From assembly GCF_900105515.1 (NCBI RefSeq), contig NZ_FNSY01000001.1:2294001-2358000 (forward strand): a DNA stretch of 64,000 nt, written 5' to 3'. The notes beneath the pieces are model-generated. The model saw nothing but the letters and a program-made list of their open reading frames with translations. It ran no database searches and was not told the origin of the DNA. A program made the translations under genes and the position numbers. Source of the DNA: Streptomyces sp. 2131.1. Lineage in GTDB: Bacteria > Actinomycetota > Actinomycetes > Streptomycetales > Streptomycetaceae. Of this stretch, positions 18,155-26,846 are shown piece by piece; the first letter of the stretch is position 1; every line of letters starts with the position of its first letter.

Positions 18155-19243
18155 TCAGCCTGCCGAGCAGCTCGGCAGTCCGGCCGTGTCCCCCGCGCGG
18201 AGCTCGTCCAGCGACTTCTTGGCGTCGTCGATGGTCTTGACGCGGATCAGGGTGAGCCCGTCGGGGGTGTCGGACGCGGCGGCCGCGCAGTTCTCGTCGG
18301 GGGTGAGGAAGTAGCGGGCGCCGGCGTCGCGCGCGCCGACCAGCTTCATGGTGATCCCGCCGATCGGGCCGACCTTGCCGGCGTCATCGATGGTGCCGGT
18401 ACCGGCGATGAACTTGCCGCCCGTCAGCTGTCCCGGGGTCAGCTTGTCGACGATGCCCAGGGAGAACATCAGCCCCGCGCTCGGGCCGCCCACGTCGGCG
18501 AGCTTGATGTCGATGTCGAACGGGAAGGTGTGGTCCGTCCCCGCCTGGATGCCGACGATCGCGCGGTCCTCGTCGGGGGCCTTCACGGTGGAGAGAGTGA
18601 TCTTCTCGGTGCCCTCGGGCTCCTTGCCGGCCTTCTCCGCCGCCGCGGCGGTCCTGGCCGGGACGACCGTGAAGGTGACCTTCTGGCCGGGCTTGTGCTT
18701 GGTGACCAGCTTCGCGACGTCCTCGGGCTTCTCGACCGCGGTGCCGTCGACGTTCTTGATGATGTCGCCCGCGTGCAGCTTGCCCTGGGAAGGGCTGTCC
18801 TTGACGACGGTGGAGACCACGACGCGCGAGGTGACGGGGATGTTCAGCTCCTTGAGGGCCGCGACCTTGGCGCTCTCCTGCGACTGGCTGAACTCCTCGG
18901 CGTTCTCCTGCGTCGACTCCTCCTCCGTCTTGCCGTCCGGGTAGAGGGTGTCGTGCGGTACGACGACGCTGTCGTGGCCGAGCCATCCGGCGACGGCCTC
19001 GACGAGGTTCATGTTGTAGTCCGCGCCGGTGACCCGGACCGTCGTCATGTTGAGGTTGCCCGACGTCTTGTACGTCTTGTGGCCGGTGATCCGCAGGACG
19101 GGGTCGCCCTCGACGTCGCCGAGCGTGTTCACGGTCGGGCCGGGAGACATCTCCGAGTACGGCACTTTGATCAGCACGCCTGCGCAGAGCAGCGCGATGA
19201 GGATCAGCGTGGAGGCGAGCATCGTCGCGGTGCGGCGTGGCAT
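18155..19243 (-). CDS. Membrane-anchored PDZ/Lon-type serine protease (YlbL family)
   Basis: A 362-residue protein with one N-terminal membrane anchor (ATMLASTLILIALLCAGVLI), a middle PDZ-like domain (about 125-210, SRVVVSTVVKDSPSQGKLHAGDIIKNVDG) and a C-terminal Lon-type (S16) protease domain. The catalytic Ser is in GGPSAGLMFSLG (about residue 275) and the catalytic Lys in GPIGGITMKLVGARDAG (about 315). Both dyad residues are present, so activity is plausible on the outer face of the membrane. It converges with the PPA1309-type gene. The physiological substrate is unknown. Confidence 0.88.
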   Translation of the reverse strand: MPRRTATMLASTLILIALLCAGVLIKVPYSEMSPGPTVNTLGDVEGDPVLRITGHKTYKTSGNLNMTTVRVTGADYNMNLVEAVAGWLGHDSVVVPHDTLYPDGKTEEESTQENAEEFSQSQESAKVAALKELNIPVTSRVVVSTVVKDSPSQGKLHAGDIIKNVDGTAVEKPEDVAKLVTKHKPGQKVTFTVVPARTAAAAEKAGKEPEGTEKITLSTVKAPDEDRAIVGIQAGTDHTFPFDIDIKLADVGGPSAGLMFSLGIVDKLTPGQLTGGKFIAGTGTIDDAGKVGPIGGITMKLVGARDAGARYFLTPDENCAAAASDTPDGLTLIRVKTIDDAKKSLDELRAGDTAGLPSCSAG

Positions 19244-19336
19244 GGAACGACAGTACGGGAAGGGTCTGTCAGTGCACCGCCGGGGCCGGTCCGTACGGGG
19301 CCCGGGACGGGGGAGCGGAGGGCGGCGGAAACGGCC

Positions 19337-19525
19337 TCAGACGTTCGATATCTGCTCGACCGGCTCGGAACCGGAGTGGGACTTCTCCATGGCTTCGCGG
19401 AACCGCGCGTACCCGGCGAGTTCGGTGACGTCCCCGGCCGTGCGGTTTCGGGCGGCCCAGCCTCCCCATATCGCAGCGCCGAACGCGGCGAAAACCGGAA
19501 TCAACAACCAGGCGAGCGCTGCCAT
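19337..19525 (-). CDS. Small single-pass membrane protein
   Basis: A 62-residue protein with one N-terminal hydrophobic segment (ALAWLLIPVFAAFGAAIWGGWAA, split here by its Pro) and a polar tail containing GYARFREAMEKSH. The start ATG at 19525 has GGGAGG 6 nt upstream. No domain is recognised. It lies between the YlbL-type gene and moaE, all on the minus strand. Confidence 0.75.
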   Translation of the reverse strand: MAALAWLLIPVFAAFGAAIWGGWAARNRTAGDVTELAGYARFREAMEKSHSGSEPVEQISNV

Positions 19526-19652
19526 GCCGTCCTCCCTACCCCTGAGCGGTCGTGTCCGACCGATCAGCAGATTAACCATCTGGAAAAACAACGCTCGTGG
19601 CAGGGGTGCGGTTACGCAAATCGGGGCGGACGGCCGCCGTTCCGGTTTGCGC

Positions 19653-20114
19653 TCAGCAGGCTCCGACCCATTCGTCGGTGCCGTCCGAGAAACGCTGGTG
19701 CTTCCAGATCGGAACCTCGTGCTTGAGGTCGTCGATGAGCTTGCGGCTGGCCGCGAAGGCCTCCGCGCGGTGGGGGCAGGAGACCGCCACGACCACTGCG
19801 ATGTCGCCCACCCGCAGTTCACCCACCCGGTGGACGGCGGCCAGTGCCCGGACCGGGAAGTCGGCGACGACCTTCTCCGCGACCCGGCGCAGCTCGTCGG
19901 CGGCCGAGGGGTGGCACGAATAGCCGAGGCCGTCGACGTCCTGCCCGCCGTCGTGGTCGCGCACGGTGCCGACGAAGAGCGTGGTGCCGCCCGCGGCGTC
20001 GTCGCCGACCGCCCGGAAGACCTCGTCCACCGACAGCGGCGTGTCACGGATGTCCAGCAGCCTGATCGGGTCCTGCGCCGTCTGCTCGCCGGGGTGGTCG
20101 TACGTGAGTGCCAT
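19653..20114 (-). CDS. moaE: Molybdopterin synthase catalytic (large) subunit
   Basis: A 153-residue MoaE protein that, with the thiocarboxylated MoaD subunit, converts cyclic pyranopterin monophosphate to molybdopterin. Family signatures are GTTLFVGTVRDHDGG (about 48), a conserved stretch around VHRVGELRVGDIAVVVAVSCPHRAEAFAA split across strands, and the active-site Lys region LKHEVPIWKHQRF near the C-terminus. No moaD lies nearby. MoeZ at 52-53 kb is the activating enzyme type that would sulfurate MoaD. An ATG three codons upstream (20123) is an alternative start. Confidence 0.9.
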   Translation of the reverse strand: MALTYDHPGEQTAQDPIRLLDIRDTPLSVDEVFRAVGDDAAGGTTLFVGTVRDHDGGQDVDGLGYSCHPSAADELRRVAEKVVADFPVRALAAVHRVGELRVGDIAVVVAVSCPHRAEAFAASRKLIDDLKHEVPIWKHQRFSDGTDEWVGAC

Positions 20115-20221
20115 GACCCCCATCGTGCCGTACCGCGCCGACAGGACGGAATTGCCGATTCACCCGGCGGGCCGCGCCCCGCCTTGGAGCCTCCTACAGC
20201 CCCGGCCACCCGATGGGACGC

Positions 20222-21364
20222 TCAGATGCGGCGGCGGGCCTTGCGGGCGCGGCGCACCAGGGCCGCGGTGCCGAGGAGGGCGACGGTCGCACCGGCGGCA
20301 CCGGCCGCGGTGGCGTCCTTGCGGCCGAGGCGGCGGCCGGCGACGGTGTGGCGCCCCTCCACCTCCTCCAGGAGCGCGGCGAGCACCTCCTCGTTGGTCC
20401 AGCCCGGGCGCCAGCCCGCGTCGTGCAGCCGGCTCACGCTGACCACCCAGGGGTGCATGGTGTACGCGAGGTCGCCCGCGGGCGAGGGGGTCAGGCCGAT
20501 CCGGTGAAGCCGGGCCGCGGCGCCGAGCGCGACGGCGGAGGGCAGCTCCATACGGCGCACCCCGCTCAGCTCCTCGACCTCCTCCTGTTCCAGCCAGCCG
20601 TCGCAGCCGACCGCGAACTCCCCGTCGATCTTCTCCAGGGCGGCGTACTCCAGCGCCGTGACCAGGTCCTCGACGTGGCAGAACTGCCAGGCGGGCCGGG
20701 AACCGGCGACCACCAGCAGCCGGGGCGACTCGAAGTAGCGGGTCAGCGCGGTGTCCGTGCCGCCGACGAGCACGGCGGGGCGCACGACGGTGACCTGCAG
20801 CCCGGGGTGGGCGCGCGGTGCGCGGCGGCCCAGCCGTTCGATCTCCAGCAGGTCGCCGACACCGGTGGCCTCGGCGGTGGCCCGCAGCTCGGCGTCCTCG
20901 GCGAGCGGGAGGTCGTTGTCGGGCAGCGCCCCGTAGACCATCGCGGAGGTGCACAGGACGACGCGGTGGACACCGGCGGCCGCTGCGGCGGTCAGCACGG
21001 TCTGGGTGCCGCGCACGTTGTAGGCGGTGCGCGCGGCGGGGTCGGTCTCCAGGTCGAGGTCGAGCGCCAGGTGGACCACGACGTCGGCGCCGCGCAGCTT
21101 CTCGGCGATGGCGGGATCGCGGACGTCGAGCAGGTGCCAGGTCGCGTCGGAGACCTCGCCCCGGCGCTCGTCGATGGCGATGACCTGCTTGATCTCGTCG
21201 GAGGCCGCGAGGCGTGCGGTGAGCAGCTCACCGACGCCCGTCGCGGCTCCGGTGACGGCCACGACGGGGCCGCGGCTTCTGGGGCGGCCGGGGACGGACT
21301 TCTTCTCGGGTGACGGGTCGGCCAGGTTTCGCGCTGCGCGAACCTGCGGATCCGGGGAACTCAC
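20222..21364 (-). CDS. NAD-dependent epimerase/SDR-family protein
   Basis: A 380-residue extended short-chain dehydrogenase/reductase. The nucleotide-binding GAATGVGELL appears at about residue 40, an LLDVRD motif near 80, and VVLCTSAMVYGALPD near 150. The usual YxxxK catalytic pair is not clear, so activity may be altered. The C-terminus ends with a hydrophobic segment (GAAGATVALLGTAALV) and a strongly basic tail, suggesting membrane association. The GTG at 21364 sits behind GGAGG with 6 nt spacing. It is divergent from the DUF2342 gene. Confidence 0.75.
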   Translation of the reverse strand: MSSPDPQVRAARNLADPSPEKKSVPGRPRSRGPVVAVTGAATGVGELLTARLAASDEIKQVIAIDERRGEVSDATWHLLDVRDPAIAEKLRGADVVVHLALDLDLETDPAARTAYNVRGTQTVLTAAAAAGVHRVVLCTSAMVYGALPDNDLPLAEDAELRATAEATGVGDLLEIERLGRRAPRAHPGLQVTVVRPAVLVGGTDTALTRYFESPRLLVVAGSRPAWQFCHVEDLVTALEYAALEKIDGEFAVGCDGWLEQEEVEELSGVRRMELPSAVALGAAARLHRIGLTPSPAGDLAYTMHPWVVSVSRLHDAGWRPGWTNEEVLAALLEEVEGRHTVAGRRLGRKDATAAGAAGATVALLGTAALVRRARKARRRI

Positions 21365-21554
21365 CGGGCGCCTCCAGCGGTTGTCTTCAGTACGTACCCG
21401 CGTGACACGTACGTACCAGGTGGCGTCCATCCTGCCGCAGGCCCGGAGCAGGCGGAGCACTGAGGCCCTGAGCGGACTTGGTGTCTACGCTGGATGGAGA
21501 TGTCGGGCAGTCGCCGTCGGTTCCCACCGGCGGCCCTACGAGCCGAGGAAACCC

Positions 21555-23012
21555 GTGAGTGACACCCCATTCGGATTCGGCCTTCCGCCGGAGGAGCCGG
21601 ACGACGGCGACCAGGGCAAGAAGAACGACCCCACCGGAGGTGGGCAGGGTTCGGGCGGTCCGGCGAACCCGTTCGGCTTCGGCCCCGGCGCGGGCGGTGA
21701 CAACCCCTTCGCCGCCATGTTCGGCTCGATGAACCCGAACGACCTGGGCGCAGCGTTCCAGCAGCTCGGCCAGATGCTGAGCTACGAGGGCGGACCCGTC
21801 AACTGGGACATGGCCAAGCAGATCGCCCGCCAGACGGTGTCGCAGGGCACACCGGACGGCTCGAAGGACGCGAGCGTGGGCCCGGCCGAGCGCGGCGCGG
21901 TCGACGAGGCGCTGCGGCTCGCCGACCTCTGGCTGGACGGGGTGACGTCGATGCCCTCCGGCGCCATCTCCAGCGTGGCCTGGAGCCGTGCGGAGTGGGT
22001 GGAGGCGACGCTCCCGGCCTGGCAGCAGCTGGTGGACCCGGTCGCCGAGCGCGTGGGCCTCGCCATGGGCGATGTCCTGCCCGAGGAGATGCAGGCGATG
22101 GCGGGCCCGCTGATCGGCATGATGCGGTCGATGGGCGGCGCGATGTTCGGCCAGCAGATCGGGCAGGCCGTCGGCGTGCTGGCGGGCGAAGTGGTCGGCT
22201 CGACCGACATCGGGCTGCCGCTGGGCCCTGCGGGCCGCGCCGCGCTCCTCCCGCTGAACGTGGAGCGGTTCGGCAAGGACCTGAGCGTCCCGCAGGACGA
22301 GGTGCGCCTCTATCTGGCCCTGCGCGAGGCCGCCCACCAGCGGCTCTTCGCCCATGTGCCGTGGCTCCGCTCGCACCTCTTCGGTGCCGTCGAGGGCTAC
22401 GCGCGCGGCATCAAGGTCGACACCAGCAAGCTGGAGGACGTGGTCGGCCAGTTCGACCCCTCGCAGCCCGAGCAGCTGCAGGAGGCCCTTCAGCAGGGCA
22501 TGTTCCAGCCGGAGGAGACCCCGGAGCAGAAGGCGGCCCTGGCCCGCCTGGAGACGGCTCTCGCGCTGGTCGAGGGCTGGGTCGACGCGGTGGTGCACGC
22601 GGCGGCGAAGTCCCGGCTGACCTCGGCCGACGCGCTGCGCGAGACGATGCGCAGGCGCCGCGCCTCCGGTGGCCCCGCCGAGCAGACCTTCGCCACGCTG
22701 ATCGGCCTCCAGCTGCGTCCGCGCCGGCTGCGGGACGCGTCGCGGCTGTGGGCCTCGCTCACGGACGCCCGCGGTCTTGAGGGGCGCGACGCGCTCTGGG
22801 AGCACCCCGACATGCTCCCGACCGCTCACGACCTGGACGACCCGGACGGCTTCGTCCACCACGAGCAGCTGGACTTCTCCGAGCTGGACAAGATGCTCGG
22901 CGAGGCGGCGAACGGCCCGCAGAAGCCCTCCCCCGGGGCCGACGCGGCGGACGACGGCACCGAGGACGAGGGCGACCGGAAGACCGACGGCAAGGACGAC
23001 ACCGACAAGTGA
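21555..23012 (+). CDS. DUF2342/zinc-dependent metalloprotease-like protein
   Basis: A 485-residue protein of the actinobacterial DUF2342 (zincin_2) family. It has a Gly/Pro/Asp-rich N-terminus (FGFGLPPEEPDD), a helical core starting at LSYEGGPVNWDMAKQIARQT, and a degenerate zinc-type motif in LALREAAHQRLFAHVPWL (about residue 265) instead of canonical HExxH. The C-terminus is acidic (DDGTEDEGDRKTDGKDDTDK). Proteolytic activity is unproven. The start GTG is at 21555. The NUDIX gene begins inside its stop (GTGA), so they form an operon. Mycobacteria keep the same gene near the UPF0182 and YlbL-type genes (from memory). Confidence 0.8.
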   Translation: MSDTPFGFGLPPEEPDDGDQGKKNDPTGGGQGSGGPANPFGFGPGAGGDNPFAAMFGSMNPNDLGAAFQQLGQMLSYEGGPVNWDMAKQIARQTVSQGTPDGSKDASVGPAERGAVDEALRLADLWLDGVTSMPSGAISSVAWSRAEWVEATLPAWQQLVDPVAERVGLAMGDVLPEEMQAMAGPLIGMMRSMGGAMFGQQIGQAVGVLAGEVVGSTDIGLPLGPAGRAALLPLNVERFGKDLSVPQDEVRLYLALREAAHQRLFAHVPWLRSHLFGAVEGYARGIKVDTSKLEDVVGQFDPSQPEQLQEALQQGMFQPEETPEQKAALARLETALALVEGWVDAVVHAAAKSRLTSADALRETMRRRRASGGPAEQTFATLIGLQLRPRRLRDASRLWASLTDARGLEGRDALWEHPDMLPTAHDLDDPDGFVHHEQLDFSELDKMLGEAANGPQKPSPGADAADDGTEDEGDRKTDGKDDTDK

Positions 23013-23557
23013 GCCTGCACGACGACGCCGTCCTCGAACTGAAGGGGTACGGGGCCGGAGCCGGCCCCGGCCAGAACGAGCTGCGTGACACGTATCTGGA
23101 GCACCTGGCGCGCCACCCGGACGGTATGTGGAAGTCCTGCGAGGCCGGGCACCTCACGGCGAGCGCCCTGGTTGTGGACCCGGAGCGCGGCCGGGTGCTG
23201 CTCACCCTGCACCGGAAGCTGCGGATGTGGTTGCAGATGGGCGGCCACTGCGAGCCGGGTGACGCCTCGCTGGCGGCCGCCGCGCTGCGGGAGGCGACGG
23301 AGGAATCCGGTATCACCGGGCTGACCCTGCTGGCGGGCGGGCCGGTGATCCTGGACCGGCACCGGATCCCGGCGCCGTGCCACTGGCACCTGGACGTGCA
23401 GTACGCGGCCCTGGCCCCGGCTGGCGCGACGGAGAACATCAGCGAGGAGTCCCTCGAACTGCGCTGGTTCGCCTACGACGAGGTGGCCGAGGTCGCCGAC
23501 GCCTCGGTGATCCGGCTGATGGAGCGTACGCGAGCGGCGCTCGACGGCCGCCGGTAA
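23009..23557 (+). CDS. NUDIX hydrolase
   Basis: A 182-residue protein with the Nudix box GGHCEPGDASLAAAALREATEESG (pattern G-x5-E-x7-REx2EEx2, about residues 73-96; Glu and Arg ligands present, given here in part). Such enzymes cleave nucleoside diphosphate-linked compounds. The substrate cannot be inferred. Its GTG overlaps the stop of the DUF2342 gene, so expression is coupled. It converges on the AIM24 cluster across a strong hairpin. Confidence 0.85.
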   Translation: MSLHDDAVLELKGYGAGAGPGQNELRDTYLEHLARHPDGMWKSCEAGHLTASALVVDPERGRVLLTLHRKLRMWLQMGGHCEPGDASLAAAALREATEESGITGLTLLAGGPVILDRHRIPAPCHWHLDVQYAALAPAGATENISEESLELRWFAYDEVAEVADASVIRLMERTRAALDGRR

Positions 23558-23576
23558 CCGCCTGTGGGACCACAGC

Positions 23577-23612
23577 GGTAAGGGGCGGCCTCCATAGAGG
23601 CCGCCCCTTACC
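23577..23612. terminator. Bidirectional terminator between the NUDIX gene and AIM24 cluster
   Basis: A 16-bp perfect stem (GGTAAGGGGCGGCCTC with its complement) and CATA loop lie in the convergent gap between 23557 and 23626. Confidence 0.88.
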
Positions 23613-23625
23613 GTCGGTGTGTGGC

Positions 23626-24381
23626 TCAGTTCCAGGAGTTGTTCTGGTTCTGGCCGTGCGCCCCGTGCTGGCCCATGCCGTACTGGGCGGCGAGGCCCTG
23701 TCCGATCTGGGCGTTCTGCGGCGGCATCAGCTCGCTCGGCTGCACCAGGGCGAAGCCCTGCCCGAGGAAGCTGAGCTCCCAGCCCTCGCCGGTGTTGCCG
23801 CGCCGGCGGAAGACGCCCGACGAGTGCGTCTGGGCCTGCATCTGCACCCGCAGTGAGCTGGACCAGGCGACGATGGCGTCGGCGTCCGCGCTGACGTACT
23901 TGTCGGGCGTGACCTGCATCATCAGCGGCTGGCCCGAGGTCATCAGAGCGACCTTGCCGGTGCCGGAGATGTTGAGCTGGTACTTGCCGGTGCCCGAGAT
24001 GCCGTACTGGCTGTCCACGGCGATGACCTCGGTGTGCAGCGAGGAGTCCAGCGCCAGGACGTAGGAGCTGTCCACGGTCAGGCCGTCGCGGTCGACGTCC
24101 ACGACGTGGATGTACTGCGCCAGGTTGGCGAGGTAGACGGTGCCCTGCCCGGAGCAGCGCATCAGGTCCAGGCCCTCGCCCGTGTAGGCGCGGGCGCTGC
24201 GCTGGGCGTTCGACTGGTACTCGCCGTCGAACTCCATCAGCCCCTGGTAGGCGACCATGGCGCCCTTGCGGGCGAGGACATCGTCGTGGCCGGTCAGCGC
24301 GACCCGCAGGAGCTGCGGGTTCTGGATGGCGTAGCGCTCGTGGGACTGCTGTTCCGTGAGGCCGAAAAGCGAACTCTGCAT
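23626..24381 (-). CDS. AIM24-family protein, paralogue 1
   Basis: A 251-residue beta-rich protein of the AIM24 (TRAP-like) family. Recurring motifs are AMVAYQGLMEFDG, GQGTVYLANLAQYIHVVDVD, DSQYGISGTGKYQLNISGTGKVALMTSG and a C-terminal FLGQGFALVQPSELMPP, followed by a Gln/Gly/Asn tail. Bacterial members have no firm function. Yeast Aim24 supports inner-membrane organisation in mitochondria. It is the last of three AIM24 genes in tandem, 19 nt after paralogue 2, so one operon is likely. Confidence 0.82.
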   Translation of the reverse strand: MQSSLFGLTEQQSHERYAIQNPQLLRVALTGHDDVLARKGAMVAYQGLMEFDGEYQSNAQRSARAYTGEGLDLMRCSGQGTVYLANLAQYIHVVDVDRDGLTVDSSYVLALDSSLHTEVIAVDSQYGISGTGKYQLNISGTGKVALMTSGQPLMMQVTPDKYVSADADAIVAWSSSLRVQMQAQTHSSGVFRRRGNTGEGWELSFLGQGFALVQPSELMPPQNAQIGQGLAAQYGMGQHGAHGQNQNNSWN

Positions 24382-24400
24382 GATGTGTTCTCCCTCCCCG

Positions 24401-25081
24401 TCAGTGCCGGACGCGCAGCCGGTCGGTGCTGTCCTCGCTCGGCTGCACGACGACGATCCCCTGGCCGGAGAAGGCCATCTGGAACGCCTCGCCGCTGCCC
24501 CGCCCGATGAGCGAGGACGCCTTGAAGCTGCGCTTGCCCTTCACCTTGAGGTTCGGGGACCAGGCGACCAGGGCGTCCGGGTCGACGTACGTCTCGTCCT
24601 CGCCGCGTCCGCAGTCGACGACGATCGGCGTGCCGCGCGAGGTGATCGCGACCCAGCCGGTGCCGGAGATGCAGACGTTCCACAGGCCCTGGCCGGCGAA
24701 CTTGGCGAGGCCCTTGACCCGCTCGACGCCCCAGGTGAGGTGGCCGTCGAAGGCGAGGACGTTGGTGCCGTTGACCGAGAGGGAGTCGTTGTTGAGGTTG
24801 ACGACGACGACGTCGGCGCCGTAGTCGGCGAGGTAGAGCAGCCCGTCGCCGGTGCACTTCATCAGCGGCGCGCCCTCGCCGGTGATCCACTGCGAGGCGA
24901 TCTGACGGACGGCCGGCGGGTTGGGTTCGTACTGGATGAAGCCCTCGTACGCGACCATCGATCCGGTGCGCGCGTAGAGGTCCTGGCCGGTCGCCATGGC
25001 GACCTTCAGCATGGAATGGCCGTGGTTCTCCATCCGTGCCGTGACGGGGGTCGGGGCGTAGCCCGCGAGTTGCTGGTTCAT
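24401..25081 (-). CDS. AIM24-family protein, paralogue 2
   Basis: A 226-residue AIM24-family protein. The same block order as its neighbours is visible: TGSMVAYEGFIQYEP, GLLYLADYGADVVVVNLN, LAKFAGQGLWNVCISGTGWVAI, and FSGQGIVVVQPSED at the C-terminus. It has no signal peptide, is 11 nt downstream of the TerD-AIM24 fusion and 19 nt upstream of paralogue 1. The tight spacing and shared fold suggest the three products act together, perhaps as a hetero-oligomer. That is inference. Confidence 0.82.
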   Translation of the reverse strand: MNQQLAGYAPTPVTARMENHGHSMLKVAMATGQDLYARTGSMVAYEGFIQYEPNPPAVRQIASQWITGEGAPLMKCTGDGLLYLADYGADVVVVNLNNDSLSVNGTNVLAFDGHLTWGVERVKGLAKFAGQGLWNVCISGTGWVAITSRGTPIVVDCGRGEDETYVDPDALVAWSPNLKVKGKRSFKASSLIGRGSGEAFQMAFSGQGIVVVQPSEDSTDRLRVRH

Positions 25082-25092
25082 GACGGGCTCCC

Positions 25093-26715
25093 TCAGACCT
25101 CGTAGGGCTGGACGACGATGAAGTTGCCGGGTGCGCCCCGGAACTGGAGGTTCACGGTCTCGCCGCTGTGTCCGGGGTAGGCGTTGCGGCGCAGCCGGAC
25201 CTGGCTGGAGACGATCACCTGCGACGCGGACGACCAGGCCACGACTGCGTTGCAGTCGGCGAAGGTGGTCGGGGTGACCGGCAGGACCACGGGGGTTCCG
25301 TGGGTCTTGACGACGACGGTGCCGGTGCCCTGGAACTGCATCGTGAACAGGGCGCCGCCGGGGATGCCGTGGCCCTCGATCCGGCGGACCTCGTACTGGA
25401 GGCTCTCGTCGAAGGCGAGCACGTTCTCCGCGGAGACGCAGATGCCGTCGCCCTGGAGTTCGATCGCGTGCAGATGGGAGCCTTCCTCGGCGAGGAAGAC
25501 CTGCCCGCGGCCCGTACAGCGCATCAGCTGCATTTCCTGGCCGGTGGCGTTGCCCACCATGCGGCCTGCGAAACCGGCGCCCTTGTAGCTGAAGTCGACC
25601 TTGCCCTGGTACATCACCATGCTGCCCTGCCGGGCCAGGACGCCCGTGCCGCCCATGGTGAGGTCGACGCGCATGAGCTGCTGGTTCTGCGGGGTCCAGC
25701 GCTGACCGGTCGCGGTCTCCTTGTACGGCTGGAGTGCGGCCTGCAGCCCTGCACCGGCGGCCTGGGGCACACCACCGGGCATGCCCTGTCCGCCCGGCGG
25801 CATGCCCGGGGGCTGCTGACCGTACGGGGACGGCGGCTGCTGTCCGTAGGGCGCGGGAGCCTGGCCGGGGACCTGCCCGAACTGCGGCTGGTGTGGCTGC
25901 TGCCCGAACTGCGGCTGCTGGGGCTGGGCGGGCTGCCCGTACGGGGCCGGCGGTGCGGGCGGCGGGGGCACAGTGCCGCCGGGCGGGGTCATCGGCGCGA
26001 TGATCGTCGGCGCGGCGTGCATCTGCTGCTGCGGGGTCGGCGCCGGGGCGGGAGCCGACGGCGGGGTCCCGAAGGACGGCGCGGGCTGCGGCGCGGCCGG
26101 GGCACCGAACGAAGGGGCCGGGGCGGCCTGGGCGGGCGGAGCGAACGACGGGGCGGCTGCCTGCGGCGGCGCAGCGGCCGGCGTCTCCTCGGCGACCTCG
26201 CCGCCGAAGTTCTTCAGCAGCGCCTCCAGACCGCCGTCGAAGCCCTGGCCCACCGCGGCGAAGCGCCAGACGTCCTTGAGGTAGAAGTCACCCAGCATGA
26301 CCGCGCGCTCGGTGCTGAACTCCGAGCCGTTGAACGCGTACCTGACGACTTCATCGCCGCCCGCCACGATCCGGATGTACCCGGGCCCGACCTGCGACAT
26401 CTGACCGGCACCGTCGACCGTCGCGGTGAACGAGAGCTTGTGGATGTTCGCCGGAACGCGGTCCAGGGTGACACGGAACGACTCGGTGTCACCGCTCTGG
26501 GCACCGAGGAGCTGAATCGACTCCTCGGGGGATTTCGGCTGATTGAAAAAGATGAAATACCGGTCGTCGGAGAGCTGCTCATTGGCATCGAGCCCGAAGC
26601 AGCTGATGTCAAAGCTCAGCCCCGGGCCGGCGATCTGCACACCTACGTACAGGTCCGTCCCCGGCGTGAGATCGCTGATCTTGGCCTTGTGGCCGCGTTG
26701 GAATTCCCTGGCCAT
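25093..26715 (-). CDS. TerD-AIM24 fusion protein
   Basis: A 540-residue two-domain protein. Residues 1 to about 180 form a TerD domain with the calcium-site-type sequences YVGVQIAGPGLSFDISCFGLDANEQLSDDRYFIFFNQ (long block, given here without alignment), IHKLSFTATVDG and FNGSEFSTERAVMLGDFYLKD, read as separate strands. About residues 190-320 are a Pro/Gln/Ala-rich linker with repeated GQQPPSPYGQ-type units. The C-terminal about 210 residues are an AIM24 domain. TerD proteins are tied to tellurite and envelope-stress phenotypes in Streptomyces. It leads the AIM24 operon. ATG 26715 (MAREFQRGHK) is chosen as the conserved TerD start. Upstream, TCTGTACCGG is repeated. Confidence 0.85.
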   Translation of the reverse strand: MAREFQRGHKAKISDLTPGTDLYVGVQIAGPGLSFDISCFGLDANEQLSDDRYFIFFNQPKSPEESIQLLGAQSGDTESFRVTLDRVPANIHKLSFTATVDGAGQMSQVGPGYIRIVAGGDEVVRYAFNGSEFSTERAVMLGDFYLKDVWRFAAVGQGFDGGLEALLKNFGGEVAEETPAAAPPQAAAPSFAPPAQAAPAPSFGAPAAPQPAPSFGTPPSAPAPAPTPQQQMHAAPTIIAPMTPPGGTVPPPPAPPAPYGQPAQPQQPQFGQQPHQPQFGQVPGQAPAPYGQQPPSPYGQQPPGMPPGGQGMPGGVPQAAGAGLQAALQPYKETATGQRWTPQNQQLMRVDLTMGGTGVLARQGSMVMYQGKVDFSYKGAGFAGRMVGNATGQEMQLMRCTGRGQVFLAEEGSHLHAIELQGDGICVSAENVLAFDESLQYEVRRIEGHGIPGGALFTMQFQGTGTVVVKTHGTPVVLPVTPTTFADCNAVVAWSSASQVIVSSQVRLRRNAYPGHSGETVNLQFRGAPGNFIVVQPYEV

Positions 26716-26846
26716 GCGTAACGACCGTCCCCCATCCGGAAGGTGAATGCGTCGCGTCAGGCTATCCGCAAACTCCGGCATCGGGCGAAGCCGGTACAGA
26801 CCCGGTACAGAAACACCGGACTCCGCTCACCCGGCGCCACCACGCG

